This document shows positions 1-9,011 of a stretch of DNA of 64,000 nucleotides, piece by piece. The stretch is taken from positions 62,001 through 126,000 of IMG/VR virus record IMGVR_UViG_3300035703_000021. One strand, given 5' to 3'. Source of the DNA: a virus. Both the position numbers and the translations under genes were made by a program. The notes beneath the pieces were generated by a model, which did no database searches, was not told the origin of the DNA, and was given only the letters and a program-made list of their open reading frames with translations. Each line of letters begins with the position of its first letter. The first letter of the stretch is position 1.

Positions 1-6
1 GGTAGG

Positions 7-450
7 GTGGGCGTGGTAGCCACCGATAGCCTTCTCAACGTATTCAAAAATATCACCAGAATAGCCGCACTTAACTCCCTATCTAAGAAAGAAGCCAACT
101 ATATCACGTCAAACTTCATATCCAAAGCGGACAAGGAGTGGAAGTCACTGGAGCCTGGAGGTGGTCTTGTCGATATCACGAGCTTTGTTCTCGGCCTTAT
201 TCCCATCGACGTACCTCCAGTGTTTGACAAGTGCCTAACAAAAAGGGATAAGAGTAAGGCTCTTAATGACTCCCTATCCGCGAAGATAAACTCACCCACC
301 CCTCCTCAACCGGAGTCACTATTCGACTCTAAATTGCCCAGTTACTTAACCTCACCGCAGGCTAGGGCCGATAACCCCAGTCTAGGATCCCTCCTCGATC
401 AGATCACCTACCAACAGAACCGAGCCCAAACCGGCGAGGCGGAATGCTAA
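7..450 (+). CDS. Hypothetical protein upstream of terminase (start uncertain)
   Basis: I do not recognise this protein of about 147 residues. The reading frame is open to the left edge of the window, so the GTG at position 7 may not be the true start and the gene may be truncated here. The C-terminal third is rich in Pro, Ser and Gln and looks disordered. Its TAA stop overlaps the terminase start in a TAATG junction, so the two are translationally coupled. A small terminase subunit often sits in this place, but nothing in the sequence confirms that role. Confidence 0.6.
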   Translation: MGVVATDSLLNVFKNITRIAALNSLSKKEANYITSNFISKADKEWKSLEPGGGLVDITSFVLGLIPIDVPPVFDKCLTKRDKSKALNDSLSAKINSPTPPQPESLFDSKLPSYLTSPQARADNPSLGSLLDQITYQQNRAQTGEAEC

Positions 451-2063
451 TGAACAAAAAAGAACTCAAGCAGGAAAAAGAACAAGTCATCGAGATGGAG
501 AAGAGCATCAAGTCTCTCTCCGCGTCCGACAAGCAGGAGCTTCTCAGGCTTAAGTGCCGCACCGACTTTCTCACCTTCGCGAGGTACATCACCTCCGAGG
601 TGCCGATCGCGGGCAAATTCACACCATTCAAAGTCCATCACGTCATCGGCGACTTCCTACAGCATATCGGTGACGGCGAGAAGAACTACAAGCAGTCGGC
701 CATCTCCCTACCTCCACGTACCGGAAAGTCGTTGCTCATCTCCAAAATCTTCCCAGCGTGGCAGATGGGCCGGAGCCCTACAGCGCAGTTTATCATGAGC
801 TCCTACGCCCTTCAGCTGACGAATGAGAACTCGCGTGCCGTCATCGAGTACATCTCCCACGAGCAGTTTAAGTGGCTCTTTCCGGAGTGCGAGATCGACC
901 GAGATAAATGTAACCTGAGCGCCATACGCAACAACAACGGCGGGCTGATTAAGATCGCCTCGGCCGGCGGTAGTGTGACGGGTTTTGGTTTTGGAGTGAT
1001 CAGCGACGACGATCTGCCGGGAGTGGGTATTCTGGACGACCTTCTGGCGGACGGTAACTCCGCCACCATCATGGAGACGACCTTTGCCTGGACTCAGGCC
1101 CAGTTCCTCACCCGTGGACTTCCCAACCACGCCATCATCTCCATGGGCACGAGGTTCCACGTCGATGATGTGATCGGCCGGTTGCTTAAGGCCGACCCCG
1201 AGGGCTGGAGAGAGCTTAATGTTCCGGCTCTGTGCGTCGACGAGGACAACGACGTTCTAGAGCGGAAGCTCGGGGAGTCGCATTGGCCCGAGTTCTTCCC
1301 CGTGGAGAACCTGGAAGCGGTTAAGAAATCCATCGGTGACCGGGACTTCAACTCCCTGTACCAGGGCAGGCCGGCTGGTGAGCAGGGCGCCATCTTCAAG
1401 GAGATGTGGTTTGATTACCACGGCAAGAATCTCGGCAAGTACGCGTTCATCTACGCCACGATCGACACGGCGTACAAAGCGGATAGGATGAACGACTACA
1501 CGGCGATATGCATCTGGGGCTACGATAGGGCTCACACCAAGCTCCACCTCATCCACTACATATTGGAGCGGTTAGAGTTTCCTGACCTGGAGAAGATCTT
1601 TCCCAACCTCATCAAGCAGTGGAAGATCAGGTGTATTTACATCGAGGGGCGGGCGCAGGGAGTCCCGCTCATCCAGACTCTGAAGCGCACCGTTAATATC
1701 TCCATCAAAGAACTGGTACCAAACAAAGATAAGGTGCTGCGAGCCAACGCCATCGCTCCCATCATCGAGGACGGCGCGGTGTCCCTCTACGAGAACCTAC
1801 CCAACCTGGCCGACAGGATCTCCGAGCTTACCTCCTTCCCGTTTATCAAGAACGATGACTTTGTCGACGCTTTCGTCTACGGCGTCACAGTTTATAGAGA
1901 TGAGATAATGGGTGGTCGAACTGTTCACGGAGGGGACAGAGGGCGCCTGCCACGTCTAGTCCACGATCCCTTCTTCCAGGGAGGAAGCAGAAGGATCTCG
2001 AGTGATATGGGCCTGGTGGGGGCTAATCGCGGCTACACAGGAAGTACTACAAAGTACCTATAG
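450..2063 (+). CDS. terL: Terminase large subunit (TerL)
   Basis: This is the DNA-packaging motor ATPase and nuclease, which docks on the portal, pumps DNA into the prohead and cuts the concatemer. A Walker A motif, PPRTGKS, is at about residues 88-94, followed by a Walker B segment, VGILDDL, at about 191-197. The C-terminal RNase H-like nuclease shows ATIDTAYKAD near residue 336 and a late acidic DDFVDAF near 468. The length of about 537 residues is normal for the family. I chose the ATG at 450 over the in-frame ATG at 444 because GAGG at 436-439 is correctly spaced for 450 and too close for 444. The start overlaps the preceding stop by one base. Confidence 0.95.
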   Translation: MNKKELKQEKEQVIEMEKSIKSLSASDKQELLRLKCRTDFLTFARYITSEVPIAGKFTPFKVHHVIGDFLQHIGDGEKNYKQSAISLPPRTGKSLLISKIFPAWQMGRSPTAQFIMSSYALQLTNENSRAVIEYISHEQFKWLFPECEIDRDKCNLSAIRNNNGGLIKIASAGGSVTGFGFGVISDDDLPGVGILDDLLADGNSATIMETTFAWTQAQFLTRGLPNHAIISMGTRFHVDDVIGRLLKADPEGWRELNVPALCVDEDNDVLERKLGESHWPEFFPVENLEAVKKSIGDRDFNSLYQGRPAGEQGAIFKEMWFDYHGKNLGKYAFIYATIDTAYKADRMNDYTAICIWGYDRAHTKLHLIHYILERLEFPDLEKIFPNLIKQWKIRCIYIEGRAQGVPLIQTLKRTVNISIKELVPNKDKVLRANAIAPIIEDGAVSLYENLPNLADRISELTSFPFIKNDDFVDAFVYGVTVYRDEIMGGRTVHGGDRGRLPRLVHDPFFQGGSRRISSDMGLVGANRGYTGSTTKYL

Positions 2064-2074
2064 ACGTTACAATA

Positions 2075-2083
2075 TGGTATAAT
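2075..2083 (+). promoter_or_regulatory. Extended -10 promoter (TGGTATAAT)
   Basis: A perfect TG-N-TATAAT lies in the 56-base gap after terL, 36 nt before the thioredoxin ATG. No convincing -35 box is visible, as expected for an extended -10 promoter. It probably gives the thioredoxin/sigma/DCL operon host-type transcription independent of terL. The same nonamer precedes other non-structural genes in the window. Confidence 0.65.
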
Positions 2084-2119
2084 ACGTAGCGTATTACCCC
2101 TTGCAAGGATACAAAAATT

Positions 2120-2440
2120 ATGACAGATCAACAATTCAGATACAGAGTTGTTTTCTTCCAGCAGCCAGGTTGCGTGGCCTGTAACACGATGAAGCCTGTG
2201 TGGGTCGATGCCGCCAACGAGCTCTCCGAGGAGTACCCGCACTACTCCATCGGGTTCGGCGAGTGGGATGTCACGTCCGATAACTGGGCGTTCTGCGACC
2301 AGATCGAGTGCGATGGCACACCGAATTTCGCTGTGTTCGACGATGAGGCTGAGCTCCTAGGCCTAAATACCGATGGGATTCTGGCGAAGACACAACTCAA
2401 GGACTTCATCATCAGCGCCATAGAAGAAGTTAGAGAATGA
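2120..2440 (+). CDS. Thioredoxin-like protein
   Basis: This is a small thiol-disulfide oxidoreductase of 106 residues, the usual thioredoxin size. The redox motif PGCVAC, with Cys18 and Cys21, follows the first beta strand. A cis-proline-type GTPNFAVF lies near residue 66. The active site is C-V-A-C rather than C-G-P-C, so its redox potential may differ from host thioredoxin. Phage thioredoxins serve as reductants for ribonucleotide reductase or as polymerase processivity factors; which applies here cannot be seen. It is the first gene behind the extended -10 promoter at 2075, and its stop overlaps the sigma-like gene by four bases (ATGA). Confidence 0.85.
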   Translation: MTDQQFRYRVVFFQQPGCVACNTMKPVWVDAANELSEEYPHYSIGFGEWDVTSDNWAFCDQIECDGTPNFAVFDDEAELLGLNTDGILAKTQLKDFIISAIEEVRE

Positions 2441-3189
2441 CAGCGAACTACACAGCCAAGCCTAGAAGAAGCTCCTGCCGCGAGACGGAACGAGACAAGC
2501 AGATCATCTCGCAGATGTGGAAGGCTAATCAGGTGGCCAGAAAGATCTCCAGTTTTACCGGGTTGCCATACGAGGAGCTTAGGGACGCCGCGCTCGAGTA
2601 CATCGTACGTATCTACGATTCCTGGGACCAGAGTAAGGGCGCCAACTTCTCCACATGGGTGAATAGGTGCTTGCAGTTCCACATGCTGAACTATCTTCGC
2701 GACAACTCCCGCCTCGTGAAGATTCCTCGCTCGTACTCCGATCTCTACCTCAAGATCCGTAAGTACATCATCGAAGACCCGGACATCACGGACGACCAGA
2801 TCGCGGAGAAAGTGCAGGTGTCGGTGAAGAAGATCCGGGCTGTGCGCCAGGCCTTCTCGATGAGCTTCTCGCAGATCACCGAGTACTCCAATGTGATCGA
2901 GCCGGATTACGAGACCGAGCTTACAATGGGCGATCTGATGACCTCCCATAAGGACCTGCTGCATAAGATCACAGACCTCGAGCCGGATGACGAGACTTTT
3001 CTCACGGACTACCTCGTGAAGAAGAGAAGCGTCTCCACCCTGCTTCGTAAGAACCCTCACCTTCGTAACGCGGAAGACATCAGACGCTACTCGGAGCAGC
3101 TTATAGAATTTATCCTATGCGACACTCCGTATCCATCCAAGATCATACCTACACCAAAAGTGGCTTCGAGAAAAAGTGGAGCGAAGTAA
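2437..3189 (+). CDS. Sigma-70 family RNA polymerase sigma factor
   Basis: A 250-residue sigma-like protein. Residues about 45-105 have the region 2 pattern: a helix that includes YEELRDAALEYIVRIYDSW, then GANFSTWVNRCLQFHMLNYLRDN. The next segment (VKIPRSYSDLY, then DITDDQIAEKVQVSVKKIRAV) resembles region 3, with its helix-turn-helix-like stretch. A clear region 4 is less obvious. Its role would be to redirect host RNA polymerase core to phage promoters, like T4 gp55. It is co-transcribed with thioredoxin, overlapping it by four bases, and its 3' end overlaps the next gene by 73 bases. It is the natural candidate reader of the GTT(T/G)AA octamer promoters of this genome; that link is inferred. 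Confidence 0.85.
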   Translation: MTANYTAKPRRSSCRETERDKQIISQMWKANQVARKISSFTGLPYEELRDAALEYIVRIYDSWDQSKGANFSTWVNRCLQFHMLNYLRDNSRLVKIPRSYSDLYLKIRKYIIEDPDITDDQIAEKVQVSVKKIRAVRQAFSMSFSQITEYSNVIEPDYETELTMGDLMTSHKDLLHKITDLEPDDETFLTDYLVKKRSVSTLLRKNPHLRNAEDIRRYSEQLIEFILCDTPYPSKIIPTPKVASRKSGAK

Positions 3190-3815
3190 CCTCGGCGACG
3201 GAGTGTAACTACTTCGTCAGGGGCGATGACGAGGCATTTCTCAACGCTGTGATCGATCTCGTGCCCAAGTGGAAGACGATCAAGGATCGTGGTCCGGTAC
3301 GTTACAAGATCCGCAATAAGAAGTTCCAGGGCAGGCCTGTGAAAGGGATCGTTATGATCACTTCCAGGTCGAAGAGAGAGGTGTGGCTAGGAAAGGGCCA
3401 GGTGGTGGGAGCGTTATTCCCGCGCACCGTGGAAGTACCCGAGTACAAGCAGAACAAGAAAGACGCTCTTGTGGCCATGAGGCAGATCATAGATCCTCAG
3501 ATCAAGACATTCAGAATGAGTGTACTTCGCCAGCTCAAAAAGAAACCGATGCGGTGCCCCGTGAAAGGTGACTTTATCGAAGCTGCGGAGTTCCACATCG
3601 ACCATAAGTACCCGTTCAAGAACCTTGTAGAGGAGTGGTGCAGGGACGAGAAGGTGGATCTGGAGAGGGTTGATGTGTACTGCAGGGGGACAAAGTGTTA
3701 CTTCAAGGACACCGATCTCGCCGAGAGATGGTTCGACTACCACATGATGAACGCACAGCTTCAGGTACTCAGCGCCAAGGCCAATCTGGAAAAAGGCTCT
3801 AAGTACTTCGGTTAG
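3117..3815 (+). CDS. DCL/DUF3223-like protein
   Basis: A protein of 232 residues. The segment VKGDFIEAAEFHIDHKYPF, followed by KNLVEEW near residues 145-170, matches the C-terminal signature I associate with the DUF3223/DCL family, in which a CP..G segment is followed by HVDH.PPF. The front half (VRGDDEAFLNAVIDLVPKW) also fits that family. Plant DCL proteins act in plastid rRNA processing; the role in phages is unknown. The ATG at 3117 lies 73 bases inside the sigma gene and has a weak ribosome site, but there is no other early in-frame start. The stop overlaps the converging gene at 3812. An HNH-type nuclease is an alternative reading of the His-Asp-His motif. Confidence 0.65.
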   Translation: MRHSVSIQDHTYTKSGFEKKWSEVTSATECNYFVRGDDEAFLNAVIDLVPKWKTIKDRGPVRYKIRNKKFQGRPVKGIVMITSRSKREVWLGKGQVVGALFPRTVEVPEYKQNKKDALVAMRQIIDPQIKTFRMSVLRQLKKKPMRCPVKGDFIEAAEFHIDHKYPFKNLVEEWCRDEKVDLERVDVYCRGTKCYFKDTDLAERWFDYHMMNAQLQVLSAKANLEKGSKYFG

Positions 3816-4507
3816 CGCTTACGCTTCTTCTTCTTGCTGCTCTTAGGAGCAGATCTGGCGGGAGCAAAACCACCACCCCCGGATCTCTCGGCTATCTCAT
3901 CACCCACACCGGTGAACTTCAGGTTGGCGACTTCGGAGCTCAGATCGACATCATCGAACATCACATTGAATATCTCCAACGCCGCGTCAGCCAGCATATT
4001 CTCCAAGCCCTGAGTTGTCTTTGCCCCAGTCAACCAGGGCTTTCTCCTATCCACGCCCGCCGCGTAGCCCATGGTATTAAGCACCTCGTAGACTCCCTGG
4101 CTCCTACGGTTTACAAGGTGGGCGCCGTAGAGCCTTCCGGTGATGATCCGTACGCCCTCCTCCCTGTACCTTCTCTTGAGGAATTGAATAACCGCGCCGT
4201 CGGGGTTCTGGGCCTCCAGATACCCCTCGAGTTCCTTGATGGCATTCTCAGCGCGCATGACGAGCGCCTCGCCAGGGCGACCTTTGTACTCCACTTCGAC
4301 GTTGGCCTCGCCCAGAGCCCTGATGTACTGCGAGAAGTTATACTCTACCTCCTCGGTGTATTTTTCCGCAACGTGGGCGAGCATGGCTTTCCTCACGCCT
4401 TCCATTTGAGCCTGGAGGATCTGGGATTTGGCGGTCTCCATGATCTGCTTCTTCGAGCTGGAGAGCACCGAGCCCATGATGGCTGAGGCTAGGGCTCGGT
4501 AGATCAT
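3812..4507 (-). CDS. Hypothetical protein with basic C-terminal tail
   Basis: A 231-residue protein that I do not recognise. The N-terminal 120 residues look helical (for example QIMETAKSQILQAQMEGVRKAML). The C-terminus becomes Gly, Ser and Lys rich and ends in SSKKKKRKR, a strongly basic tail suited to nucleic acid or acidic partners. Its start overlaps the stop of the hub gene by four bases, so it is translated after the hub and is probably a virion or tail-assembly protein. Its stop overlaps that of the converging DCL-like gene by four bases. Confidence 0.7.
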   Translation of the reverse strand: MIYRALASAIMGSVLSSSKKQIMETAKSQILQAQMEGVRKAMLAHVAEKYTEEVEYNFSQYIRALGEANVEVEYKGRPGEALVMRAENAIKELEGYLEAQNPDGAVIQFLKRRYREEGVRIITGRLYGAHLVNRRSQGVYEVLNTMGYAAGVDRRKPWLTGAKTTQGLENMLADAALEIFNVMFDDVDLSSEVANLKFTGVGDEIAERSGGGGFAPARSAPKSSKKKKRKR

Positions 4508-7500
4508 GATGGTTTATCGCATTTTATCTGCTTTACGATCTGCTCGGCAAATTGCTGACGTTTTGCTATACCTCCGCTGGCCACCTCGTACTGCCTCCTC
4601 CAGATCTCTGCGGCGGCGGACGCTGACGTAGCGCTGTTCATAGCCTGTACCGTACCTCCGCCTCTTTGCTTGATGTCCTGTACCATAAACTCGAGCTGGC
4701 ACTGCAGGGTGCTGGTCTGCCCACACTTCTGAATTGCCCGTATTTTTCTGGACCCTCCCCACTGCGCGAGTCCGTAGCATTTTTCAGGGACACCTGAGTC
4801 GGTTTTGCAGGTTACGCCTTGGATGGAGGTGTTGTGAACGTTGGGGTTGAAGTTACTCTCCTCTTGTAGATTGCCAAGTGCTCCGGCAAAAGCGTTAGGA
4901 GTGTTCAATCCGGCAGAGTATAGGGCGTTGATAATAGAGTCCTTTGTCCCGTCCCCTGTTTTGCAGTTTGCCTGGGGAAAGGACGTGGAGGTATCGCTTG
5001 GAGACGTGGAGTCACTGCCCTGGCTGAGGAAGGTGCTGAGCGCTTGGGCCTCGGGGCAACGTTCCTCGGTTGAGTCCTTGCCACTCTCGGTTATCCAGTT
5101 CAGTTCGCCTATCGACCGGATGTAGTCGTAGTAGTTGGACGAGATCTTGGCGTCTCCGCTTTTCCGCATGCTCTTCAGGTAATTTTGGAAGGTAGGTACT
5201 GTGGTTTTTATTGTTCCCCAGGCTGTGACTCCCTCGATCTGAACCCTCAGATCCCCCTCACGCCACCTGTACTCGCACTCACTCACGAACCAGTTCTTGA
5301 AGCGATTAGCGATCCAGACGCCCGGATCTCTGCTGGCCGGTCTGCCCTCTTCCACCCACGCGTCGTAGTCGGTGATGAAGGACAGGATAGTGCGGCCCGG
5401 GATGATACGCAGGGCTCTGGGCACTCCTTTGAAGCTCGTCTCGACCATAAGGCCGGAGGTTGTTGGTGAGCCCTGTATGGTCGGGTTATTCTTACCCCCT
5501 CCGGAGGAGGTAGAGAGACCTGCGATGTTTGGCGGAATAGACTTATCCTGTAGGTGCGCGAGGATCATCTCCTTGCCATCGGGACGTTTTATGATTACGG
5601 CGTTCCCGTATCCTCTCCAGTTTTCTTTGGTTTCCACGATCGTCGCCCCTCCAGTAACAGAGACTGGCTGACCGTTTATGTTCTCGCCGCCGGGTCCGGG
5701 TCCGGAGAAGTCTATACCGTAATGCATTCCCCCAGTTCTAGGACCGTAGGGTGAGTAAACGCCCCAAGCGCTGGCCGGTTTGCCCGCGATAAGAACATAC
5801 GGATCAACATCGGCTGCGGTAATAGGTTGCCCCCGGCCTCCGGGTTGAGTAAATGGGCCAAGCTCGGCGTGAAGGTGGGGACCACTGGACTCCCCGGTAG
5901 ATCCTACTCTACCAACATTGATCGAAGACGCCGCGGACGCAGACGCGGAAGAAGCAGCACCAGCAGCAGTAGTTCCAGTCCGAGCCTTTTCGGCGGCGAT
6001 GGCCCGCATTACCGGATCGCCTAATTGAGCATACAACTTCTCTCTCGTGGCTGGGTCAGAGGACCTAGACGCCGTTAACGTGGCGCTGTCCATCCTACCC
6101 AACTCTACGATCGTAACTCCCCTATCACCGGCACCAAGACACCCGGAGTGGTTCTTACCAAATGCTCCATATGAGGAGGCCAGAGTGTCATCTAGAACTC
6201 CGATGTTATTAGCGTACCTACCGCACGGAGGTATGACACCGGAGCTTCCACTCGCTTGGTCCATGTGCAGATCGATGGCTTTACCACCCGCATCAACAAC
6301 TTTTTTACCCTGAGTCCAAAGTGCGTTGGGATTATTAACGTCTGAGATATTTGTTGTTGAAGATGGTATGTTAAACTCTACGTACCCCTGAAGACCGTAC
6401 TTGGATACATTTCTCTGCATCCAAAGCGCTACCTCCCTCACCAGAGCCTTCTCCCCAGCGGCACCGGTCTGACCTGTGGTGATGTCTCCGTGGCCGGGGG
6501 TAATCAGTACCTTATTAGGTTTCTGGGTGTTATTAGCGCTCCAGTCCTTAAGATTCGCTTTCGGGGCTGCGGGTACCACCGCACCGACCGGAGATGTCGT
6601 AGGAGCGTTACTGGTAACAGAGGGAGAAGGAGCGGGTGGTATCTCGGTCTCGGGGAACGCCCAGTCCCATACGATCTTAGGGTTCAAGGTCGTTACCTGG
6701 CCGCTGTGCCCAACAATATAGAACCGGACAAACTCTTTCTTCTCGGAGGTGGATGTACCGATCTCCTGATTGATCTCGACTTTGTCCTTAGCCTTCACCT
6801 TCACCGTGGTGAGACCTGTGGACTCCTGGAGGATGGGTCTGTAGAAGCACTTCTTACTCCCCTCCTTCTCGCAGATATGCAGGGAGAAGTTGGTCTTGAT
6901 GAGAATGCGACCGTCGGCCTGGCTTGCCTCCTGTACATCACCGCTCAGAAACGAGATGGAAGTGGTGCCGTTGGGAGCAACACCGAACAGATTCAGGCCA
7001 TCCTTACTTATCTTTGTGGCCTCCTCGTTGATGACTTGGATGCCCTTGGTGTTGGCGGACGCGGACTGCTGGTCACGCCACACGTACCCGGTGGCCGTAG
7101 GCGCCCCTTTAACGTTCTTTGGTACCTTCTCGAAGAGCCCTGGAAAGTTGACCTTCTTGACCTTCTCCATCGCCTTCTTTCTCTTTTGGGGTGCTACGTC
7201 GCCGATGAAGTAGGTACTAGCCTTGAAGGCCTCGGAGACGTACGGGTCTTTATTATTTATCCTGGAGGCCATCCCGGCGTTGAGGGCCAGGGCCGTAAGC
7301 TCCGGCTGACCGGAGATCTCGTAGCCTTCGTAGAGTCCCTTGCCGAGGTAGAACACTGAGCACCCTTGGTCCACTTCGCCACGGGTGCACATCGAGATCT
7401 TGTTAGCGTACTCGCGGATGGGCAGGGAGAGCGAATTGCCGTTGACGGAGTCAAGGACTTTTTTGATAGCTTCGCCGGTAGTTATACCCGTGTAACGCAC

Positions 7501-8208
7501 AGTGCGCGGGAGTATTCTCTTTCTCTCCGGCTCCGAGTTGGAGTTAGCGCAGAACGATACGGAGTAACCCAGGCTCTCGGCGAGCTTCTTGAGCGCCTGC
7601 TCGATCTCAACGCCCTCGTCGAGGGTCATATTCACGAGGGACTGGTTGAATATCACCGACCGAGCTTCCACTCCGCGAATGGTGACGCTTGGGTACTTGG
7701 TCCCGTGGGAGACCGAGAATCCGCTCACGCGAAAGTAGAAGTCGGTGCCAAAAGACGTTCCCTTCACATCGTACCACAACGACACGAGGAGGAACGGGAA
7801 GTTCTTGATCCCAAGCCCGGAGGAGTCCTCGCCTTCGACCGCCGTGTCTACGTACTTGAAGCACTTATCAACGTACGGGTCCTGGCCTTCCTCGCATGGT
7901 GGCAGAAGAATGTTATTTGCCGCGGCTACGTTGGCCTGAGTGTACAGCTGTGCGGCGTCAAACAAAGCCGGCCAAGCCAGCCCGGTTAGGTACGGATCGG
8001 AGATGGTTACCGAGCATGTCGACTGCGAGAGGGCGTTAGTGGCCGCGGTGGCGGGTGTAGAAGCGTTCGCGTTGGCAAAGGCTAGATTGGGTTGCCACTT
8101 CAGTTTTACGCTCAGCTCCTGAACCTGTCTCTCATCGAAGACGATAAGCTGCTCCGACCCGTACGGTCTATAACCTACGCGTGCTCGGCAGCGATACAGA
8201 CTCGACAC
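4504..8208 (-). CDS. Baseplate hub with amidase, permuted M23 peptidase and tail lysozyme domains
   Basis: A 1234-residue tail-tip protein. Residues 1-350 resemble a gpD-type hub barrel. An amidase_3-like domain at about 565-745 has PGHGD (His573), Glu586, DLHMD (His648) and VELGR (Glu702), matching the Zn ligands and catalytic Glu. An M23 peptidase at about 764-895 is in permuted order: GPHLHAEL (His778, His780) comes before GGMHYGIDF (His829, Asp833), GYGNAVI and LAHL. Residues 915-1050 may form a second hub-like beta domain. Residues 1083-1230 match phage tail lysozyme: GNLQEESNFNP (probable catalytic Glu1117) and YGLAQWGGSR. Pro- and Ala/Ser-rich linkers separate the modules. The protein presumably cleaves peptidoglycan stem, cross-link and glycan bonds during injection. 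It also has a Cys motif at 101-119 shared with the 14171-15844 protein. Confidence 0.9.
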   Translation of the reverse strand: MSSLYRCRARVGYRPYGSEQLIVFDERQVQELSVKLKWQPNLAFANANASTPATAATNALSQSTCSVTISDPYLTGLAWPALFDAAQLYTQANVAAANNILLPPCEEGQDPYVDKCFKYVDTAVEGEDSSGLGIKNFPFLLVSLWYDVKGTSFGTDFYFRVSGFSVSHGTKYPSVTIRGVEARSVIFNQSLVNMTLDEGVEIEQALKKLAESLGYSVSFCANSNSEPERKRILPRTVRYTGITTGEAIKKVLDSVNGNSLSLPIREYANKISMCTRGEVDQGCSVFYLGKGLYEGYEISGQPELTALALNAGMASRINNKDPYVSEAFKASTYFIGDVAPQKRKKAMEKVKKVNFPGLFEKVPKNVKGAPTATGYVWRDQQSASANTKGIQVINEEATKISKDGLNLFGVAPNGTTSISFLSGDVQEASQADGRILIKTNFSLHICEKEGSKKCFYRPILQESTGLTTVKVKAKDKVEINQEIGTSTSEKKEFVRFYIVGHSGQVTTLNPKIVWDWAFPETEIPPAPSPSVTSNAPTTSPVGAVVPAAPKANLKDWSANNTQKPNKVLITPGHGDITTGQTGAAGEKALVREVALWMQRNVSKYGLQGYVEFNIPSSTTNISDVNNPNALWTQGKKVVDAGGKAIDLHMDQASGSSGVIPPCGRYANNIGVLDDTLASSYGAFGKNHSGCLGAGDRGVTIVELGRMDSATLTASRSSDPATREKLYAQLGDPVMRAIAAEKARTGTTAAGAASSASASAASSINVGRVGSTGESSGPHLHAELGPFTQPGGRGQPITAADVDPYVLIAGKPASAWGVYSPYGPRTGGMHYGIDFSGPGPGGENINGQPVSVTGGATIVETKENWRGYGNAVIIKRPDGKEMILAHLQDKSIPPNIAGLSTSSGGGKNNPTIQGSPTTSGLMVETSFKGVPRALRIIPGRTILSFITDYDAWVEEGRPASRDPGVWIANRFKNWFVSECEYRWREGDLRVQIEGVTAWGTIKTTVPTFQNYLKSMRKSGDAKISSNYYDYIRSIGELNWITESGKDSTEERCPEAQALSTFLSQGSDSTSPSDTSTSFPQANCKTGDGTKDSIINALYSAGLNTPNAFAGALGNLQEESNFNPNVHNTSIQGVTCKTDSGVPEKCYGLAQWGGSRKIRAIQKCGQTSTLQCQLEFMVQDIKQRGGGTVQAMNSATSASAAAEIWRRQYEVASGGIAKRQQFAEQIVKQIKCDKPS

Positions 8209-8220
8209 ATCTTGCTCTTA

Positions 8221-8952
8221 TCAGGCGACGGCAACGACCGTGGCCAGAGCCGCGGTCTTCTGAGTAGCGCCGGTGGAGACGGCGGTGTTGACATTGAGAG
8301 CAACAACCTGACCGACCTTGAACCCACCACCGGCTGTGGTAATGGCTCCGATCGCGGTGATCTTGCCGGCTGTGACGGTGGCGGTGGCCACACCGAAGGC
8401 GTAACCTGCGGGATTGGTAGTCTCTGTCGACTCGATCTTGACCGACACTGTGCCGGAAGTCGCGGTGCCGTCTGTCGTGTAGCCGCTTCCCTGCTTAGTG
8501 AGCGAGAGGGTCACCAGGCCACCAACCGGAGCCTGTGGAGCGGGAACGACCTCGGCGATGATCGCGGAGATGACCTCGGCTAGGTTGAATGTCGCGACCA
8601 TGAAGTGGAAATCCTCCTCTCCCTCCATGCCGACGTAGCGGGTGACGTTCACGAGCAGGGCATTGATGGCTGCCTTGTCAGCGGCGGGGACATCGGCGTT
8701 AGCGTTGAGCGCTTCGCAGATATACTCGAGCAGGCCGTAGGCAAATTTCTTAGCCTCGAAGCCCATCGTGGGGCCGGCTTTAACAAACGAGTCGTAGAGA
8801 GCAAGGCGGTTAGCCGCTGTGTTCGAGCCGTTGGAGTAGGACGAGACAAGAGCGTCTGTGCGAGCCTCGTTCAGAAATTCCTGGAGCTTAATCTTGTACT
8901 CGAATTGGATTCCGAGTGTGCGATGTAGACCCTGGTTAAGAATAGTAGCCAT
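8221..8952 (-). CDS. Putative virion protein with GxGY beta module
   Basis: A 243-residue protein whose function I do not recognise. Residues 1-135 look alpha-helical. The C-terminal half is a low-complexity beta region: LTKQGSGYTTDGTAT, then AFGVATATVTAGKITAIGAI and AGGGFKVGQ. This pattern (GxGY, then ATA and a G-x-I-T-A-I strand) recurs in the proteins at 14171-15844 and 40714-42594 and is typical of phage fibre or capsid-decorating beta modules. It is the first gene behind the octamer promoter at 9004 and leads into the hub gene 12 nt downstream. A structural role near the hub is therefore likely. Confidence 0.75.
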   Translation of the reverse strand: MATILNQGLHRTLGIQFEYKIKLQEFLNEARTDALVSSYSNGSNTAANRLALYDSFVKAGPTMGFEAKKFAYGLLEYICEALNANADVPAADKAAINALLVNVTRYVGMEGEEDFHFMVATFNLAEVISAIIAEVVPAPQAPVGGLVTLSLTKQGSGYTTDGTATSGTVSVKIESTETTNPAGYAFGVATATVTAGKITAIGAITTAGGGFKVGQVVALNVNTAVSTGATQKTAALATVVAVA

Positions 8953-9003
8953 GGTGGAGTAATACTTCCAGATGCCCTCTGTCGTAGGGCGTAATCGATA
9001 TAT

Positions 9004-9011
9004 CTTTAAAC
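9004..9011 (-). promoter_or_regulatory. Candidate late promoter octamer (GTTTAAAG)
   Basis: On the minus strand GTTTAAAG, followed by ATATATCG, lies 51 nt before the ATG of the 8221-8952 gene. The octamer contains the last codon and stop (GTT TAA) of the kinase gene. It would drive the 8952, 8208 and 4507 structural genes. Confidence 0.6.

Noticed and set aside
6490-7359. Long plus-strand frame (289 codons) opposite the hub gene
   Set aside because: It is a shadow of the hub coding strand with no ribosome site and biased Leu/Gly/Val composition. The hub frame has clear domains.
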